A DNA stretch of 64,000 nt from Clostridiales bacterium (GCA_022774865.1 JALFLH010000005.1:1-64000); one strand, 5' to 3'. Counted from the stretch's first letter, positions 41,943 through 51,113 are shown. The notes: a model not told the origin generated them from the letters alone. Numbers and translations: made by a program.

Positions 41943-43115
41943 ATGAAGAAGATTCTGGCTATGCTGCTGGCGGTCATGATGGTTCTGGGCCTGTTCGCCG
42001 GCTGCGCTTCCAGCCAGCCCAAGGCAACTCAGCCCGCCACCAATGCGCCCACGGATGCTGCTGAGACTCCCACTGAAACCGCTCCCGCTGAGACGGAAGC
42101 TCCCGCCGCTGCCGGCGTGATCACCAAGGTCGCTCTGGTTACCGACGTGGGAACCATCGACGACGAGTCCTTCAACCAGGCCTGCTGGCAGGGTGTTGAG
42201 GCTTGGTGCAAAGCCAACGGCATCGAGTACAACTACTATCAGCCCACTGAGGACTCCACCGACGCCCGTGTGCTGTCCGTCGCTCAGGCGATCAACGACG
42301 GTGCCAACACCATCGTTATGCCCGGCTTCCTGTTTGGCACCACCGTGCTGACCGTGCAGGATGAGTATCCCGACGTCTACTTCATCGCCGTTGACGTTGC
42401 CGGCGGTGACCTGACCTTCGACTATGAGACCTACTACGATCCCTCTGCCAACGTTGCCTGCCTGACCTTCTCTGAGGAGCAGGCCGGTTATCTGGCTGGC
42501 TACGCTGCCGTGAAGGAAGGCTACACCAAGCTGGGCTTCCTGGGCGGCATGGCTGTTCCCGCTGTTATCCGTTACGGCTACGGCTTTGTGCAGGGCGCTG
42601 ACGCTGCTGCAAACGAGATGGGCGTTGATATCGCCATCAACTACACCTACGGCGGCCAGTTCGCCGGTTCTCCTGAAATCACCGCGAAGATGGAAGGCTG
42701 GTATCAGTCCGGCACAGAGGTTGTCTTTGCCTGCGGCGGCGGCATCTGGACCTCTGCTGATGAGGCTGCTCAGAAGAATGGCGGCAAGGTCATCGGCGTT
42801 GACGTTGACCAGTCCAGCCTGTCTCCCCGCTTCATCACTTCCGCGATGAAGGGTCTGCAGAACGTCACCGAGACGGTTCTGGCTGAGCTGAACGCCGGCA
42901 ACTGGGCTACCTACGGCGGCAAGGTTTCCAACTTCGGCCTGCTGGAAGGCGAGTACGTCGGCCTGCCTGTTGACACCTGGAGCCTGGCCAACTTCTCCGT
43001 CGAGGATTATCAGGCTGTGAAGAGCCAGATTCAGGACGGCACCATTGTTGTTGACAACAGCACCGAGGCTCTGCCCACTGTTTCTGCACATACCACCGTC
43101 AACGAGATCGGCTGA
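41943..43115 (+). CDS. BMP-family nucleoside ABC transporter substrate-binding lipoprotein
   Basis: A 390-residue lipoprotein (lipobox LFAGC, then a Thr/Glu/Pro-rich linker to about residue 55) of the basic membrane protein (PnrA/BmpA) family, which binds purine nucleosides. Typical segments: VALVTDVGTIDDESFNQACWQGV, IVMPGFLFG, KLGFLGGMAVPAV, FACGGGIWTSADEA and VIGVDVDQS. Its lipobox signal and strongly biased codon use imply high expression. A terminator separates it from the ATPase gene, giving excess binding protein. Confidence 0.92.
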   Translation: MKKILAMLLAVMMVLGLFAGCASSQPKATQPATNAPTDAAETPTETAPAETEAPAAAGVITKVALVTDVGTIDDESFNQACWQGVEAWCKANGIEYNYYQPTEDSTDARVLSVAQAINDGANTIVMPGFLFGTTVLTVQDEYPDVYFIAVDVAGGDLTFDYETYYDPSANVACLTFSEEQAGYLAGYAAVKEGYTKLGFLGGMAVPAVIRYGYGFVQGADAAANEMGVDIAINYTYGGQFAGSPEITAKMEGWYQSGTEVVFACGGGIWTSADEAAQKNGGKVIGVDVDQSSLSPRFITSAMKGLQNVTETVLAELNAGNWATYGGKVSNFGLLEGEYVGLPVDTWSLANFSVEDYQAVKSQIQDGTIVVDNSTEALPTVSAHTTVNEIG

Positions 43116-43145
43116 TTTACGGCTGTTTTATCCGACATAACAGCG

Positions 43146-43176
43146 AAGCCCCCGGACAATCGTCCGGGGGCTTTTT
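43146..43176 (+). terminator. Terminator after the nucleoside-binding protein gene
   Basis: AAGCCCCCGGAC/GTCCGGGGGCTT (43146-43157 and 43162-43173) with an AATC loop and a T run. It divides the transporter cluster into two transcription levels. Confidence 0.9.
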
Positions 43177-43238
43177 CCCGTTCAATTGGACTATGCGGGG
43201 GAAAAATCGCGCGGTAACGTGATTTTTCATATTTTCTA

Positions 43239-43267
43239 TTGTAATTCGCGGAGCTTTCCGTTATAAT
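43239..43267 (+). promoter_or_regulatory. Promoter of the nupOPQ-type genes
   Basis: TTGTAA (43239-43244), 17-base spacer, perfect TATAAT (43262-43267), 40 bases before the ATPase gene. Confidence 0.6.
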
Positions 43268-43307
43268 GAAATTTACCCAGAAAAACGATTCGTAAGGGAG
43301 TGACCAC

Positions 43308-44846
43308 ATGGCAGACTATGTAATCGAAATGCTGAACATCACCAAGGAGTTCCCGGGAATCAAGGCAAATGACAATGTCACGCTTCAGCTCAAGCGCGGC
43401 GAGATTCATGCCTTGCTTGGTGAAAATGGCGCAGGTAAGTCGACCCTGATGAGCGTCCTCTTCGGCCTGTATCAGCCGGAGTCCGGCGTGATCAAAAAAG
43501 ACGGCGAGGTCGTTAAGATCAATAATCCCAATGACGCAACTGCGCTGCACATCGGCATGGTGCATCAGCATTTCAAGCTGGTGGAGTGCTTTACCGTGCT
43601 GGACAACATCATTCTGGGCGCGGAACCCATGAAGGGACCTGTTGTTGACCGTGCCGCCGCCCGAAAGAAGGTTGTGGAGTTGTCCGACCGTTATGGCCTG
43701 AAGATAGACCCTGATGCGCTGGTGGAGGACATCTCCGTGGGTATGCAGCAGCGTGTAGAAATCCTGAAGATGCTGTACCGGGATAATGATATTCTGATTT
43801 TCGACGAGCCGACTGCCGTACTGACGCCGCAGGAGATTGACGAACTGATGGATATTATGCGCGGTTTCAAAGCCGAGGGTAAATCCATCCTGTTTATTAC
43901 CCATAAGCTGGCGGAAATTAAGGCGGTTGCCGACCGCTGCTCCGTCCTGCGCAAAGGTAAGTACATGGGTACTGTGGATGTGGCCACAACCTCCGTGGAG
44001 GAGATGTCCCGTCTGATGGTGGGACGTGATGTGCAGTTGGTGTCCACCAAGGCGGAAAAAACGCCCGGTGAAACCATTCTTAAGGTGGAAAATCTGTGCG
44101 TTCCCTCCAAGATTCACAAAAATGACGCGGTCAAGCACGCTTCGCTGGAGGTACACGCCGGAGAAATTGTATGCCTGGCAGGTATTGAGGGCAACGGGCA
44201 GAGCGAGTTTATCTATGCGCTGACCGGGCTGGAAAAGCCCAGCGCGGGCACCATCACCCTCTGCGGCAAGGATATCACGAAGGCTTCCATTCGTTCCCGC
44301 AGCAAAATGGGCATGTCCCATATTCCCGAGGATCGGCACAAGTACGGTTTGGTGCTGGACTATTCTCTGGAAAACAATATGGTACTGCAGCGTTATTGGG
44401 AAAAGGAATTCCAGACCGCCGGTTTCATCAAAAGCGGCGCGGTGCGGAGCTATTCCGACCGGCTGATTGAGCAGTATGACGTCCGCAGCGGCCAGGGCAG
44501 TGCCACCATCGCCCGGAGTATGTCCGGCGGCAACCAGCAGAAGGCCATCATCGCCCGGGAGATCGACAAGAATCCCCAACTGCTGATCGCGGTGCAGCCC
44601 ACCCGTGGCCTGGACGTGGGCGCCATTGAATACATCCATTCTCAGATCATCGCCCAGCGGGATGCCGGAAAGGCCGTGCTGCTGGTGAGCCTGGAGCTGG
44701 ATGAGGTTATGAATCTTTCCGACCGGATTCTCGTGATGTACGAGGGCGAGATCGTCGGCGAATTTGATCCCAAAACCACCGACGTGCAGACGCTGGGTCT
44801 GTATATGGCCGGTGCGAAACGGATGGATAAGGAGGGCAAGGAATGA
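43308..44846 (+). CDS. Nucleoside ABC transporter ATP-binding protein (two NBDs)
   Basis: A 512-residue double ATPase of the NupO/YufO type that powers nucleoside import. The first domain has Walker [10 protein letters not shown], signature [15 protein letters not shown], and Walker [12 protein letters not shown]. The second has the degenerate Walker A-like region IEGNGQSEF and signature [15 protein letters not shown], followed by [10 protein letters not shown]. This asymmetry is normal in the BMP/ribose-type family. Its stop overlaps the permease ATG by 4 bases. Confidence 0.92.
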   Translation: MADYVIEMLNITKEFPGIKANDNVTLQLKRGEIHALLGENGAGKSTLMSVLFGLYQPESGVIKKDGEVVKINNPNDATALHIGMVHQHFKLVECFTVLDNIILGAEPMKGPVVDRAAARKKVVELSDRYGLKIDPDALVEDISVGMQQRVEILKMLYRDNDILIFDEPTAVLTPQEIDELMDIMRGFKAEGKSILFITHKLAEIKAVADRCSVLRKGKYMGTVDVATTSVEEMSRLMVGRDVQLVSTKAEKTPGETILKVENLCVPSKIHKNDAVKHASLEVHAGEIVCLAGIEGNGQSEFIYALTGLEKPSAGTITLCGKDITKASIRSRSKMGMSHIPEDRHKYGLVLDYSLENNMVLQRYWEKEFQTAGFIKSGAVRSYSDRLIEQYDVRSGQGSATIARSMSGGNQQKAIIAREIDKNPQLLIAVQPTRGLDVGAIEYIHSQIIAQRDAGKAVLLVSLELDEVMNLSDRILVMYEGEIVGEFDPKTTDVQTLGLYMAGAKRMDKEGKE

Positions 44847-46090
44847 GCAAGAAAAATAATGCCCCCCGGCTTGCCAATGCGGCCAGCGGTGTGAGCAGCC
44901 TGCTTGCGTCTCTGGTGTGTATTCTGGTGGGTCTGGTTGTGGGCTTCATTGTTCTACTGGTGTTGGGCGGCATTACGCTGGCACAGTCGGGCAGCGCATT
45001 CTCCTTCATGGAATTGCTGAAAACCACATGGAGTCAGGGCTTTAAACCCATCCTGCAGGGTGGTTTCTATGCCAGCGCCAATACCATGGGCATGGGCGTG
45101 CGTATGGAGATCCTTCAGGCCGCGCCGCTTGTGATGACCGGCCTTTCCGTGGCGTTTGCCTTTAAGACAGGCCTGTTCAATATCGGCGTGGCTGGTCAGT
45201 ATACCGTGGGCGCGTTCTTCGCCCTGTTCAGCGCCATCGTGCTGAAAATGCCCTGGTGGGTCTGCCTGATTGCCTCCGCCGTTGGCGGCGCCATCTGGGG
45301 TGCCATTCCCGGCATTTTCAAGGCGTTCCTGAATGTGAACGAGGTGATTACCTCCATCATGTTCAACTGGATCGGTCTGTATGCGGTCAATACCCTGATT
45401 TATCAGGGAGGCACCGGCCCCATGTTTAACCTGAAAACCACCAAGACCTTTACGCTGAAGGAATCCGCGCCCAATGCGCTTCTGCCAACCTTCAACGTGA
45501 AGGTTGGCGGTGAAGATTACTTCGGTAAAATGTTCAAGCCTTCCATTGGCATCTTCATTGCCATTGCCGTTGCAATTATAATCTGGATCGTGATTAACAA
45601 GACGACTTTCGGTTATGAGCTGAAAGCCTGCGGCCACAACAAGGACGCCGCCAAGTATGCGGGCATCAACGAGAAGAAGAACATCGTCCTTTCCATGACC
45701 ATCGCCGGCGCGCTGGCGGGTCTGGGTGCCGGACTGTTCTATCTCTCCGGCAGTAAGGAATGGGAGCCGCTGGTATCCACGGCGCTGCCCGCTGTGGGCT
45801 TCAACGGCATCAGCGTGGCGCTGCTGGCATCCTCCAACCCCATCGGCTGCGTATTTTCCGCGATGTTTATCTCCCACATCACCACCGGCGGCGGCTTTAT
45901 GCTTGCCAAGCTATTCCCCAGTGAAGTGGCTGACATTATCTCCGGTGTGGTTATTTACCTGTGCGCGTTCAGCCTGCTGTTTAAGGGTAGCATCATGAAG
46001 CTGATGAACCGCAAAAAGAAAGCACACGCCGCGCAGACCGGGCCGGACTCCGGCTCCGGGAACGACAATAAGAAGGAGGGCAATGCATAA
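44843..46090 (+). CDS. Nucleoside ABC transporter permease, NupP type
   Basis: A 415-residue membrane subunit of the branched-chain amino acid/ribose permease fold, with about ten helices. The ATPase-contact region [20 protein letters not shown] is well conserved, and [20 protein letters not shown] is typical of the first permease of these importers. A charged tail ([12 protein letters not shown]) closes it. It overlaps the ATPase stop by 4 bases and touches the second permease gene at one base, so the three are coupled. Confidence 0.92.
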   Translation: MSKKNNAPRLANAASGVSSLLASLVCILVGLVVGFIVLLVLGGITLAQSGSAFSFMELLKTTWSQGFKPILQGGFYASANTMGMGVRMEILQAAPLVMTGLSVAFAFKTGLFNIGVAGQYTVGAFFALFSAIVLKMPWWVCLIASAVGGAIWGAIPGIFKAFLNVNEVITSIMFNWIGLYAVNTLIYQGGTGPMFNLKTTKTFTLKESAPNALLPTFNVKVGGEDYFGKMFKPSIGIFIAIAVAIIIWIVINKTTFGYELKACGHNKDAAKYAGINEKKNIVLSMTIAGALAGLGAGLFYLSGSKEWEPLVSTALPAVGFNGISVALLASSNPIGCVFSAMFISHITTGGGFMLAKLFPSEVADIISGVVIYLCAFSLLFKGSIMKLMNRKKKAHAAQTGPDSGSGNDNKKEGNA

Positions 46091-47037
46091 TGTGGCTGCT
46101 TCTGAAATATACGCTGCTGTATGCGGCTGTTCTGACTCTGGTCGCTCTGGGTGGTATGTTCTCCGAACGCTCCGGCGTGATTAACATCGCCCTGGAGGGC
46201 ATCATGGTCATCGGCGGACTGATGGGCGTGGTGATGATCAACATCATGAACGCCGCCGGTGTCCCCGTTTGGCTGGGCATCGTTATCACCGTGTTGTGCT
46301 CTGCGCTGGCCGGGCTGGTTTATTCTTCGCTGCTTGCGTTTTCCGCCATCAATCTGAAAGCGGATCAGACCATCGGCGGAACGGCGCTGAATCTGCTGGC
46401 AACGGCCGTGGCCATGGTCATTGCCAAGCGGATCAACGGCTCCGATTCTCCCAAAATAACCTATTCCGCCAATACCAACGCGGTATTCAACAGTACCCAT
46501 TTCTCCTTTCACGTAGGCCCCCTGACGCTGAACTGGTTTCTGCTGGTGACGCTGGTGATTCTGGCTGCCGCTTGGTTTATTCTGTACCGCAGCCGGTTCG
46601 GGATGCGGCTGATGGCCTGCGGTGAGCATCCGCAGGCGGCGGACTCCGTGGGCATCAACGTCTACAAGATGCGCTGGGCGGGTGTGCTGATGTCGGGCGC
46701 ACTGGGCGGCATCGGCGGCATGGCCTATATTGTGCCCGCCGTGGGTGACTGGAACTTTGAAATGGGCGTTGCCGGTATGGGCTTCCTTGCCCTGGCCGTT
46801 ATGATCTTCGGGCAGTGGAAACCGTTGCGAATTGCGGGCGCGGCATTGTTCTTTGCCGTATTCCGCGCCATGGCGAACATTTTCGATTCCATTCCCTTCC
46901 TGGCCGCGCTGGGCTGGCCCAAGGAAATCTACAATATGATGCCCTTCATTGCCTCCATGGTTGTTCTGGCGTTTACCTCCAGAAAATCCCGGGCACCCAA
47001 GGCGGAAGGTATTCCCTATGACAAGGGCAGCCGCTGA
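46090..47037 (+). CDS. Nucleoside ABC transporter permease, NupQ type
   Basis: The second, shorter permease (315 residues) of the same importer. Family marks: MFSERSGVINIALEGIMVIG near the N-terminus and RFGMRLMACGEHPQAADSVGINV at the ATPase interface. AAGGAGG lies before the ATG, which shares its first base with the upstream stop. A strong terminator ends the unit at 47059-47100. Confidence 0.92.
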   Translation: MWLLLKYTLLYAAVLTLVALGGMFSERSGVINIALEGIMVIGGLMGVVMINIMNAAGVPVWLGIVITVLCSALAGLVYSSLLAFSAINLKADQTIGGTALNLLATAVAMVIAKRINGSDSPKITYSANTNAVFNSTHFSFHVGPLTLNWFLLVTLVILAAAWFILYRSRFGMRLMACGEHPQAADSVGINVYKMRWAGVLMSGALGGIGGMAYIVPAVGDWNFEMGVAGMGFLALAVMIFGQWKPLRIAGAALFFAVFRAMANIFDSIPFLAALGWPKEIYNMMPFIASMVVLAFTSRKSRAPKAEGIPYDKGSR

Positions 47038-47058
47038 TTCGGACGAAATAATAGAAAA

Positions 47059-47100
47059 GGGCCTGTTGCAAAATGAAGAATTTGCAACAGGCCCCATTTT
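47059..47100 (+). terminator. Terminator after the nucleoside importer
   Basis: GGGCCTGTTGCAAA pairs with TTTGCAACAGGCCC (47059-47072 and 47081-47094), followed by CATTTTGTATTTT. Confidence 0.9.
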
Positions 47101-47118
47101 GTATTTTGGGGGGCGAAT

Positions 47119-47298
47119 TTAGGATGTCGAAAACCCATCGGATTTTCCATGAAGTGCTGTATCCTTAGTGACAGTATGCTGGGTCAGCCCATACACATTG
47201 GTCGTTACCGTTTCACTCGTTCGCAGTCCACCGGCATTGTGGCTGGTGACAGTGCCAACTTCCGCGACATGGGCGAGTAAGAACAGGGTCTGAAACAT
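47119..47298 (-). other. Ambiguous small ORFs in an accessory-looking gap
   Basis: Two overlapping small frames cover this stretch. On the minus strand a 59-codon frame runs from ATG 47298 to TAA 47119 (begins MFQTLFLLAHVAEV, ends KSDGFSTS). On the plus strand a 43-codon frame runs from ATG 47149 to TAA 47280 (includes IGRYRFTRSQSTGIV, ends FRDMGE) and stops 22 bases before a plus-strand terminator. Neither has a ribosome site. I do not recognise either, and at most one is real; the stretch may be the remnant of a mobile element. Confidence 0.25.
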
Positions 47299-47302
47299 AT
47301 CA

Positions 47303-47347
47303 GGCGCAGGAGCAGCGTTTCAAGTGCTGTCTCCTGCGCCTTTTTTT
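47303..47347 (+). terminator. Terminator in the accessory gap
   Basis: GGCGCAGGAG/CTCCTGCGCC outer stem (47303-47312 and 47331-47340) followed by seven T residues. No confident gene ends before it, so it probably belonged to a lost or very small transcript. Confidence 0.8.
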
Positions 47348-47361
47348 ACTTTTCGTTTCGA

Positions 47362-47432
47362 GCATTCTTACAGAATGCGCAGTCATCCCGCAACGCAGGG
47401 ATGATCTTTGGGGATTGGGGGGGTAACCCCAA
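47362..47432. other. Three stacked hairpins, oriT-like
   Basis: Within 71 bases lie GCATTCT/AGAATGC (47362-47378), TCATCCC/GGGATGA (47383-47404) and TTGGGG-GGGTAA-CCCCAA (47415-47432), followed by AACAAGCAAAATCCGG. Runs of short hairpins ending in a G-rich/CCCCAACAAGC block resemble transfer origins of mobilisable elements in gut Firmicutes. No relaxase gene is present, so this would be a remnant. GGGGATTGGG recurs at 47591-47600. Between 47433 and 47698 I see no gene. Confidence 0.35.
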
Positions 47433-47698
47433 CAAGCAAAATCCGGCTGGGTAGCACCCAAACAATTCTACATGGTTTTTGTTAAAAAAGTGGCATGAGT
47501 TCTCCGATCGCTACCAATATCAGCGTGCCAATGGCAATATCGGCTGTTCAACGGATGGAGGTTGTTTAACGCTAAGGAGCCCCAGAGAATGGGGATTGGG
47601 CATTCAGCAGAGTATCAGGGGCCGCATTATCCAAGGAGAAAGTGGGTATTATGTGGCTAATTGTTCGGAAAACACCGATTTTTTGCGCAATAATGGCA

Positions 47699-47747
47699 TA
47701 AAAAAGCAGATACCGCAACTGACACGATTGTATCAATTACGGTATCT
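47699..47747 (-). terminator. Terminator after tRNA-Leu
   Basis: On the minus strand AGATACCG pairs with CGGTATCT (47740-47747 and 47708-47715), with further pairing inside the loop (TTGATAC/GTGTCA), then GCTTTTTT. It starts 4 bases past the tRNA 3' end. Confidence 0.85.
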
Positions 47748-47751
47748 GTTA

Positions 47752-47839
47752 TGGTGCCGCTAACCGGGCTCGAACCGGTACTCTGGAAACCAGAACGGGA
47801 TTTTAAGTCTCGGGTGTCTACCAATTCCACCATAGCGGC
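47752..47839 (-). tRNA. tRNA-Leu (anticodon TAA)
   Basis: An 88-base class II tRNA with encoded CCA. The acceptor stem GCCGCTA/TAGCGGC is perfect, the T arm is ACCGG-TTCGAGC-CCGGT, the long variable arm TCTGG-TTT-CCAGA identifies Leu type, and the anticodon loop CTTAAAA gives TAA. The anticodon stem CGAGA/TCCCG has an A.C mismatch at the middle pair. It has its own promoter at 47850-47878. Confidence 0.95.
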
Positions 47840-47849
47840 GGTTTTTAAT

Positions 47850-47878
47850 AGCATAGCACATTTTGAATTCACCGTCAA
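47850..47878 (-). promoter_or_regulatory. tRNA-Leu promoter
   Basis: Minus-strand TTGACG (47873-47878), 17-base spacer, TATGCT (47850-47855), 11 bases before the tRNA. It begins just after the yfbR stop. Confidence 0.65.
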
Positions 47879-47880
47879 GC

Positions 47881-48456
47881 CTATAGCTGATCCAGATTGA
47901 AGGTGAAAGGAGTCAGGCAGTTGTCCAGAAACCAGTTCAGTTCCGGCAGTGCCATGGCTTTCATGGCCTCCCAGGTCTGTCTGGCCGCAGAGTCGAACTC
48001 CGTATTGCCCGCTTTCTGCTCCTCCAGACATTTGATGTGGGCGGATAATTTGTCCGCCGCCTTGACAATTGGGTTGACCGTCTCATCATCCTCCAGCACC
48101 AGATGGGTATAGCTGTCCCGAAGCTGCGGCGGAAGCATATCCAGAAGCCGCTCCCCTGCGATCCGCTCCACCTGTTTGTAAGCGTCCTTGATGTCCGGGT
48201 TGTAGTACTTGATGGGCGTGGGGAGATCACCAGTGAGGATCTCGGACGCGTCATGGTACAACGCCGCCACGGCGCAACGGTCGGGGTCCGGGCCGGGAAG
48301 TCCGAGAATCTCCCGCCGGATCAGTGCCAGCGCATGTGCCAGCACCGCCACCTGATGGCTGTGTTCGGAAATATTCTCCGAAAAGGTGTTGCGCATCAGC
48401 CCCCACCGGGTGATATAGCGCATTCTGCCCATCAGCGCAAAAAATTCATTTGCCAA
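47881..48456 (-). CDS. YfbR-like 5'-deoxynucleotidase (HD domain)
   Basis: A 191-residue HD-domain phosphohydrolase like YfbR, which dephosphorylates deoxynucleoside 5'-monophosphates. The metal ligands are in EHSHQVAVLAH and YHDASEILTGD, with the distal Asp in KAADKLSAHIKCLEE. The start overlaps the HAD gene upstream by 11 bases. It is the last gene of a minus-strand run dnaD-dnaI-HAD-yfbR. Confidence 0.9.
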   Translation of the reverse strand: MANEFFALMGRMRYITRWGLMRNTFSENISEHSHQVAVLAHALALIRREILGLPGPDPDRCAVAALYHDASEILTGDLPTPIKYYNPDIKDAYKQVERIAGERLLDMLPPQLRDSYTHLVLEDDETVNPIVKAADKLSAHIKCLEEQKAGNTEFDSAARQTWEAMKAMALPELNWFLDNCLTPFTFNLDQL

Positions 48457-49093
48457 TTATCTCACCTGCCATTTTCGAGATGATGCCGGGCAACTCCTCG
48501 CACGCTGCGCAAAAGTGATCTGCTCCGGCATTCAGCAGCGTCCGCCTGTCCCGGAAACCCCAGAGCACACTCAGGCAGGGCACCCCGGCATTGCGCGCCG
48601 TTGCCACATCCACCTCGCTGTCGCCCACGTAGATGCAAGTCTCCACGCCAACCGCGTCCATAGCCTTATATACCATGTCCGGTGCCGGCTTGCGGGGGCA
48701 GTCGGCGCTCTCGCCCCGGGCATAAAGGCCGGAGAAATACTGGGCGCACAGCCGCTTTACCGCAGTATCCGGCTTATTGGACACCACCGCCATGGGAAAT
48801 CGGCGTTCCAGCTCCGCCAGCGCGTCCAGAATCCCGTCATAGGGTTTGGTCTTTACCCGGCAGTGGGCATTGTAATATGCATAAAACGCTTCCAGAACTT
48901 CCGCAACATCGGCACCCGCCGGAACAGCCTGTTCGATCAGCCGCTGGGCGCCGTTACCCACAAACCGGCGCACCTCTTCCACTGTCCGTTCCGGATAGCC
49001 GAACTGCCGCAGGGCGTGGTTGGTGCCATCGGCCAGATCCTGCAGGGTGTCCAGCAGCGTACCATCCAGATCCCACAAAATACCGATTCTCAT
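48446..49093 (-). CDS. HAD phosphatase, phosphoglycolate phosphatase-like
   Basis: A 215-residue HAD hydrolase with motif I DLDGTLLDT (near residue 8), a helical cap (NHALRQFGYPERTVEEVRRFVGNG), motif II VVSNKP, the Lys in PRKPAPDMV, and motif IV YVGDSEVDVATARNAG. It resembles Gph/PpaX phosphatases. It starts the base next to the dnaI stop and overlaps yfbR by 11 bases. Confidence 0.88.
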   Translation of the reverse strand: MRIGILWDLDGTLLDTLQDLADGTNHALRQFGYPERTVEEVRRFVGNGAQRLIEQAVPAGADVAEVLEAFYAYYNAHCRVKTKPYDGILDALAELERRFPMAVVSNKPDTAVKRLCAQYFSGLYARGESADCPRKPAPDMVYKAMDAVGVETCIYVGDSEVDVATARNAGVPCLSVLWGFRDRRTLLNAGADHFCAACEELPGIISKMAGEIIGK

Positions 49094-50077
49094 TTACAGC
49101 CCCCAATTCTTCTTCACCCGGATGTCCTCTCCCAAAAAGGCCACACGGGTAAAGCTGCCCCGAAGCCGGGATGCAATCTGCGGAGAATAACGGCGGCTCA
49201 GCTCGTCCACATTCAGGTTTGTGGAGATAATCATGGCTTTGCCGGAAAGCAGCCGGTCGTTGATCAAACTGTACAGCGCGGCAGTGGTAAACTGCCCCGG
49301 CATTTCCGTTCCCAGATCGTCCACGATCAGCAGATCGCAGGCCGTGTATTTCTTTGTTTCCTCCCGGGCTGTCTCGTCCCCGGAGAATTTCGCCCGCTCC
49401 AGCTTGGAAAAGAGGTGTCCCGCGCTTTCATAGACCACGGAGTAGCCCCGGTCGGCGACTGTCCGGGCAATGCAGGCGGACAGAAAGGTTTTTCCCAACC
49501 CCGTATCGCCGGAAAACAGCAGATTCCCGGACTTTTCACTGAAACCGAACGCATATTTTCGGCAGGTCTGATAGGTCTTTTCCATCACGGCCTGAATATT
49601 CACGCCCAGCTTGGGGTCAATCCGGTCAGGGTAATAGTCCAACCGGAACTGGTCAAAGGTTTCCCGTCCCACATTCAGGAAGGTCAGTTCCTTCTTCTGC
49701 TCCTGACGGCACAGCTCCCGCAGGCACTCGCACATATTCGAGCCGATATAGCCGCTCCCGCCGCATTTCTCGCAGATGGGGCTGTCATCCAGATACCCAT
49801 CCTCAAAATTCTCGCGAACCAGTTCCTCCCGCTCCCGCTGGAGCGCCAGATTTTTCTGTCTTGCCGCATCCATGGCGGACTGAACGTCGCCGCCCTGACT
49901 GAATACCGCCTGCGCCGCCAGCGCCATGGTCACCCGAAGCTGTTGGTCGATTTCCCGCAGCCGGGGAACCTGCCGGTAAGCCTGCGCCAGATGCTGCTGA
50001 TTTTCGGATTCCCGATCCGCTTTCGCCTCGGCAAGTCTGGCTCTTGCCCGCTGCATCACTTCCGCACTGTATCCCAT
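49094..50077 (-). CDS. DnaI/DnaC-type helicase loader ATPase
   Basis: A 327-residue AAA+ loader. The N-terminal 140 residues are helical with a zinc-binding cluster (CEKCGGSGYIGSNMCEC), as in DnaI. The ATPase domain has Walker A GDTGLGKTFL, Walker B LLIVDDLGTE, sensor-1 IISTNL, and an Arg-finger SRLRGSF. It loads the replicative helicase at oriC or stalled forks. It lies 3 bases after dnaD, its usual functional partner. Confidence 0.92.
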   Translation of the reverse strand: MGYSAEVMQRARARLAEAKADRESENQQHLAQAYRQVPRLREIDQQLRVTMALAAQAVFSQGGDVQSAMDAARQKNLALQREREELVRENFEDGYLDDSPICEKCGGSGYIGSNMCECLRELCRQEQKKELTFLNVGRETFDQFRLDYYPDRIDPKLGVNIQAVMEKTYQTCRKYAFGFSEKSGNLLFSGDTGLGKTFLSACIARTVADRGYSVVYESAGHLFSKLERAKFSGDETAREETKKYTACDLLIVDDLGTEMPGQFTTAALYSLINDRLLSGKAMIISTNLNVDELSRRYSPQIASRLRGSFTRVAFLGEDIRVKKNWGL

Positions 50078-50080
50078 GGA

Positions 50081-50965
50081 TCAGTCCCCCTGCATCATTT
50101 TGTGAATGGCCGCGATTTCGTCCGCGTCCAACTGACGCTTTCCTGCCTGCGCACCGGTTCCGGGTTTCCGGTCGCCGCTGCGCACGGCATCCGCCGTATG
50201 CAGCCCAGCCTCGTGCCAGCGCTGCAGGATTTTATTCATGTACGCCCAGTTCAGCCCACCGGTATTCAGGCAGGTTCGCTCATAAGCCATCCCAATTGTT
50301 TCATCGTCAAAGCCCATTTCCAGCCAGTTCCGGGCATAGCGCTCCTCCGCCGCAGTCAGGTTTCTGCCGCGGATCTGCAGAATCTCCATCAGCCGGTGCA
50401 TCCGGGAGTTACGGACGTTCTGCGCCTGGATATAGGCCGCCGCCTCCTCCATGGTGTCGATTCCCTGCTCGGCCCAGGCATAGGCTTCCTTTTCGATGGT
50501 ACGCAGGCTGGGATTGCGCAGACTTCCCCGCTGCCGCGCCCGCTCCTTGCAATAGCACACCAGCACGGAAATCACATCCGCCGGAAGTCCCAAGTACCGG
50601 ATGAAGCCCAGCAGGATCTTCATCTCCTCCGTATTCAACGGCCGTCCCAAAAGCCGGGCAACCTCGCCGCAAAGGGCTTCAAATTCATTGTCCCCTCTGG
50701 AGGCCTCCAGCACATCCTGCTCCGTGTAGCTTGGCCGCTCGCCCACCATGGCATGGCAGGGCTTATCCTTTTCCCACAGGCCAAGCTGGCGCAGCGCCGC
50801 CCCGGCGCAGGAAACCCGGCCGGCACTCATATGCAGGTCATCCTCCGCGTTCCGAAGGCTGTTGCCCGCTTTCAGATATATGTACAGCAGCGCCGCGTCG
50901 GCGCTGGCTGTGCCCAGGAGTTTTCGCACCTCCAGGGTTTCCAGTTTTACGGCTTCCGTATCCAT
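50081..50965 (-). CDS. DnaD domain protein, primosome component
   Basis: A 294-residue DnaD-family protein with an N-terminal winged-helix region (about 1-95) and two DnaD DDBH2 helical domains (RPLNTEEMKILLGFIRYLGLPADVISVLV, then GRNLTAAEERYARNWLEMGFDDETIGMAYER). It remodels DNA during replication initiation and restart, handing over to the loader encoded next. A promoter lies at 50999-51027. Confidence 0.92.
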   Translation of the reverse strand: MDTEAVKLETLEVRKLLGTASADAALLYIYLKAGNSLRNAEDDLHMSAGRVSCAGAALRQLGLWEKDKPCHAMVGERPSYTEQDVLEASRGDNEFEALCGEVARLLGRPLNTEEMKILLGFIRYLGLPADVISVLVCYCKERARQRGSLRNPSLRTIEKEAYAWAEQGIDTMEEAAAYIQAQNVRNSRMHRLMEILQIRGRNLTAAEERYARNWLEMGFDDETIGMAYERTCLNTGGLNWAYMNKILQRWHEAGLHTADAVRSGDRKPGTGAQAGKRQLDADEIAAIHKMMQGD

Positions 50966-50998
50966 ACTGTCCCTCTTCCGAATTCGTCAATTACAGTC

Positions 50999-51027
50999 AT
51001 TATACCACAGCTTCCCCCCGGGGACAA
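50999..51027 (-). promoter_or_regulatory. dnaD operon promoter
   Basis: Minus-strand TTGTCC (51022-51027), 17-base spacer, perfect TATAAT (50999-51004), about 35 bases before the dnaD ATG. Confidence 0.65.
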
Positions 51028-51113
51028 CGGTACTTTCAGGAAGAAATACAGAAAAAATCCCCGTCGAAATTTGGCGGGGTACAGGATGTTGTGGTTGGCA
51101 TGCATTCAAGACA

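Noticed and set aside
47479-47763. 94-codon plus-strand frame
   Set aside because: It runs across the tRNA terminator and into the tRNA-Leu gene on the other strand, and has no family resemblance.
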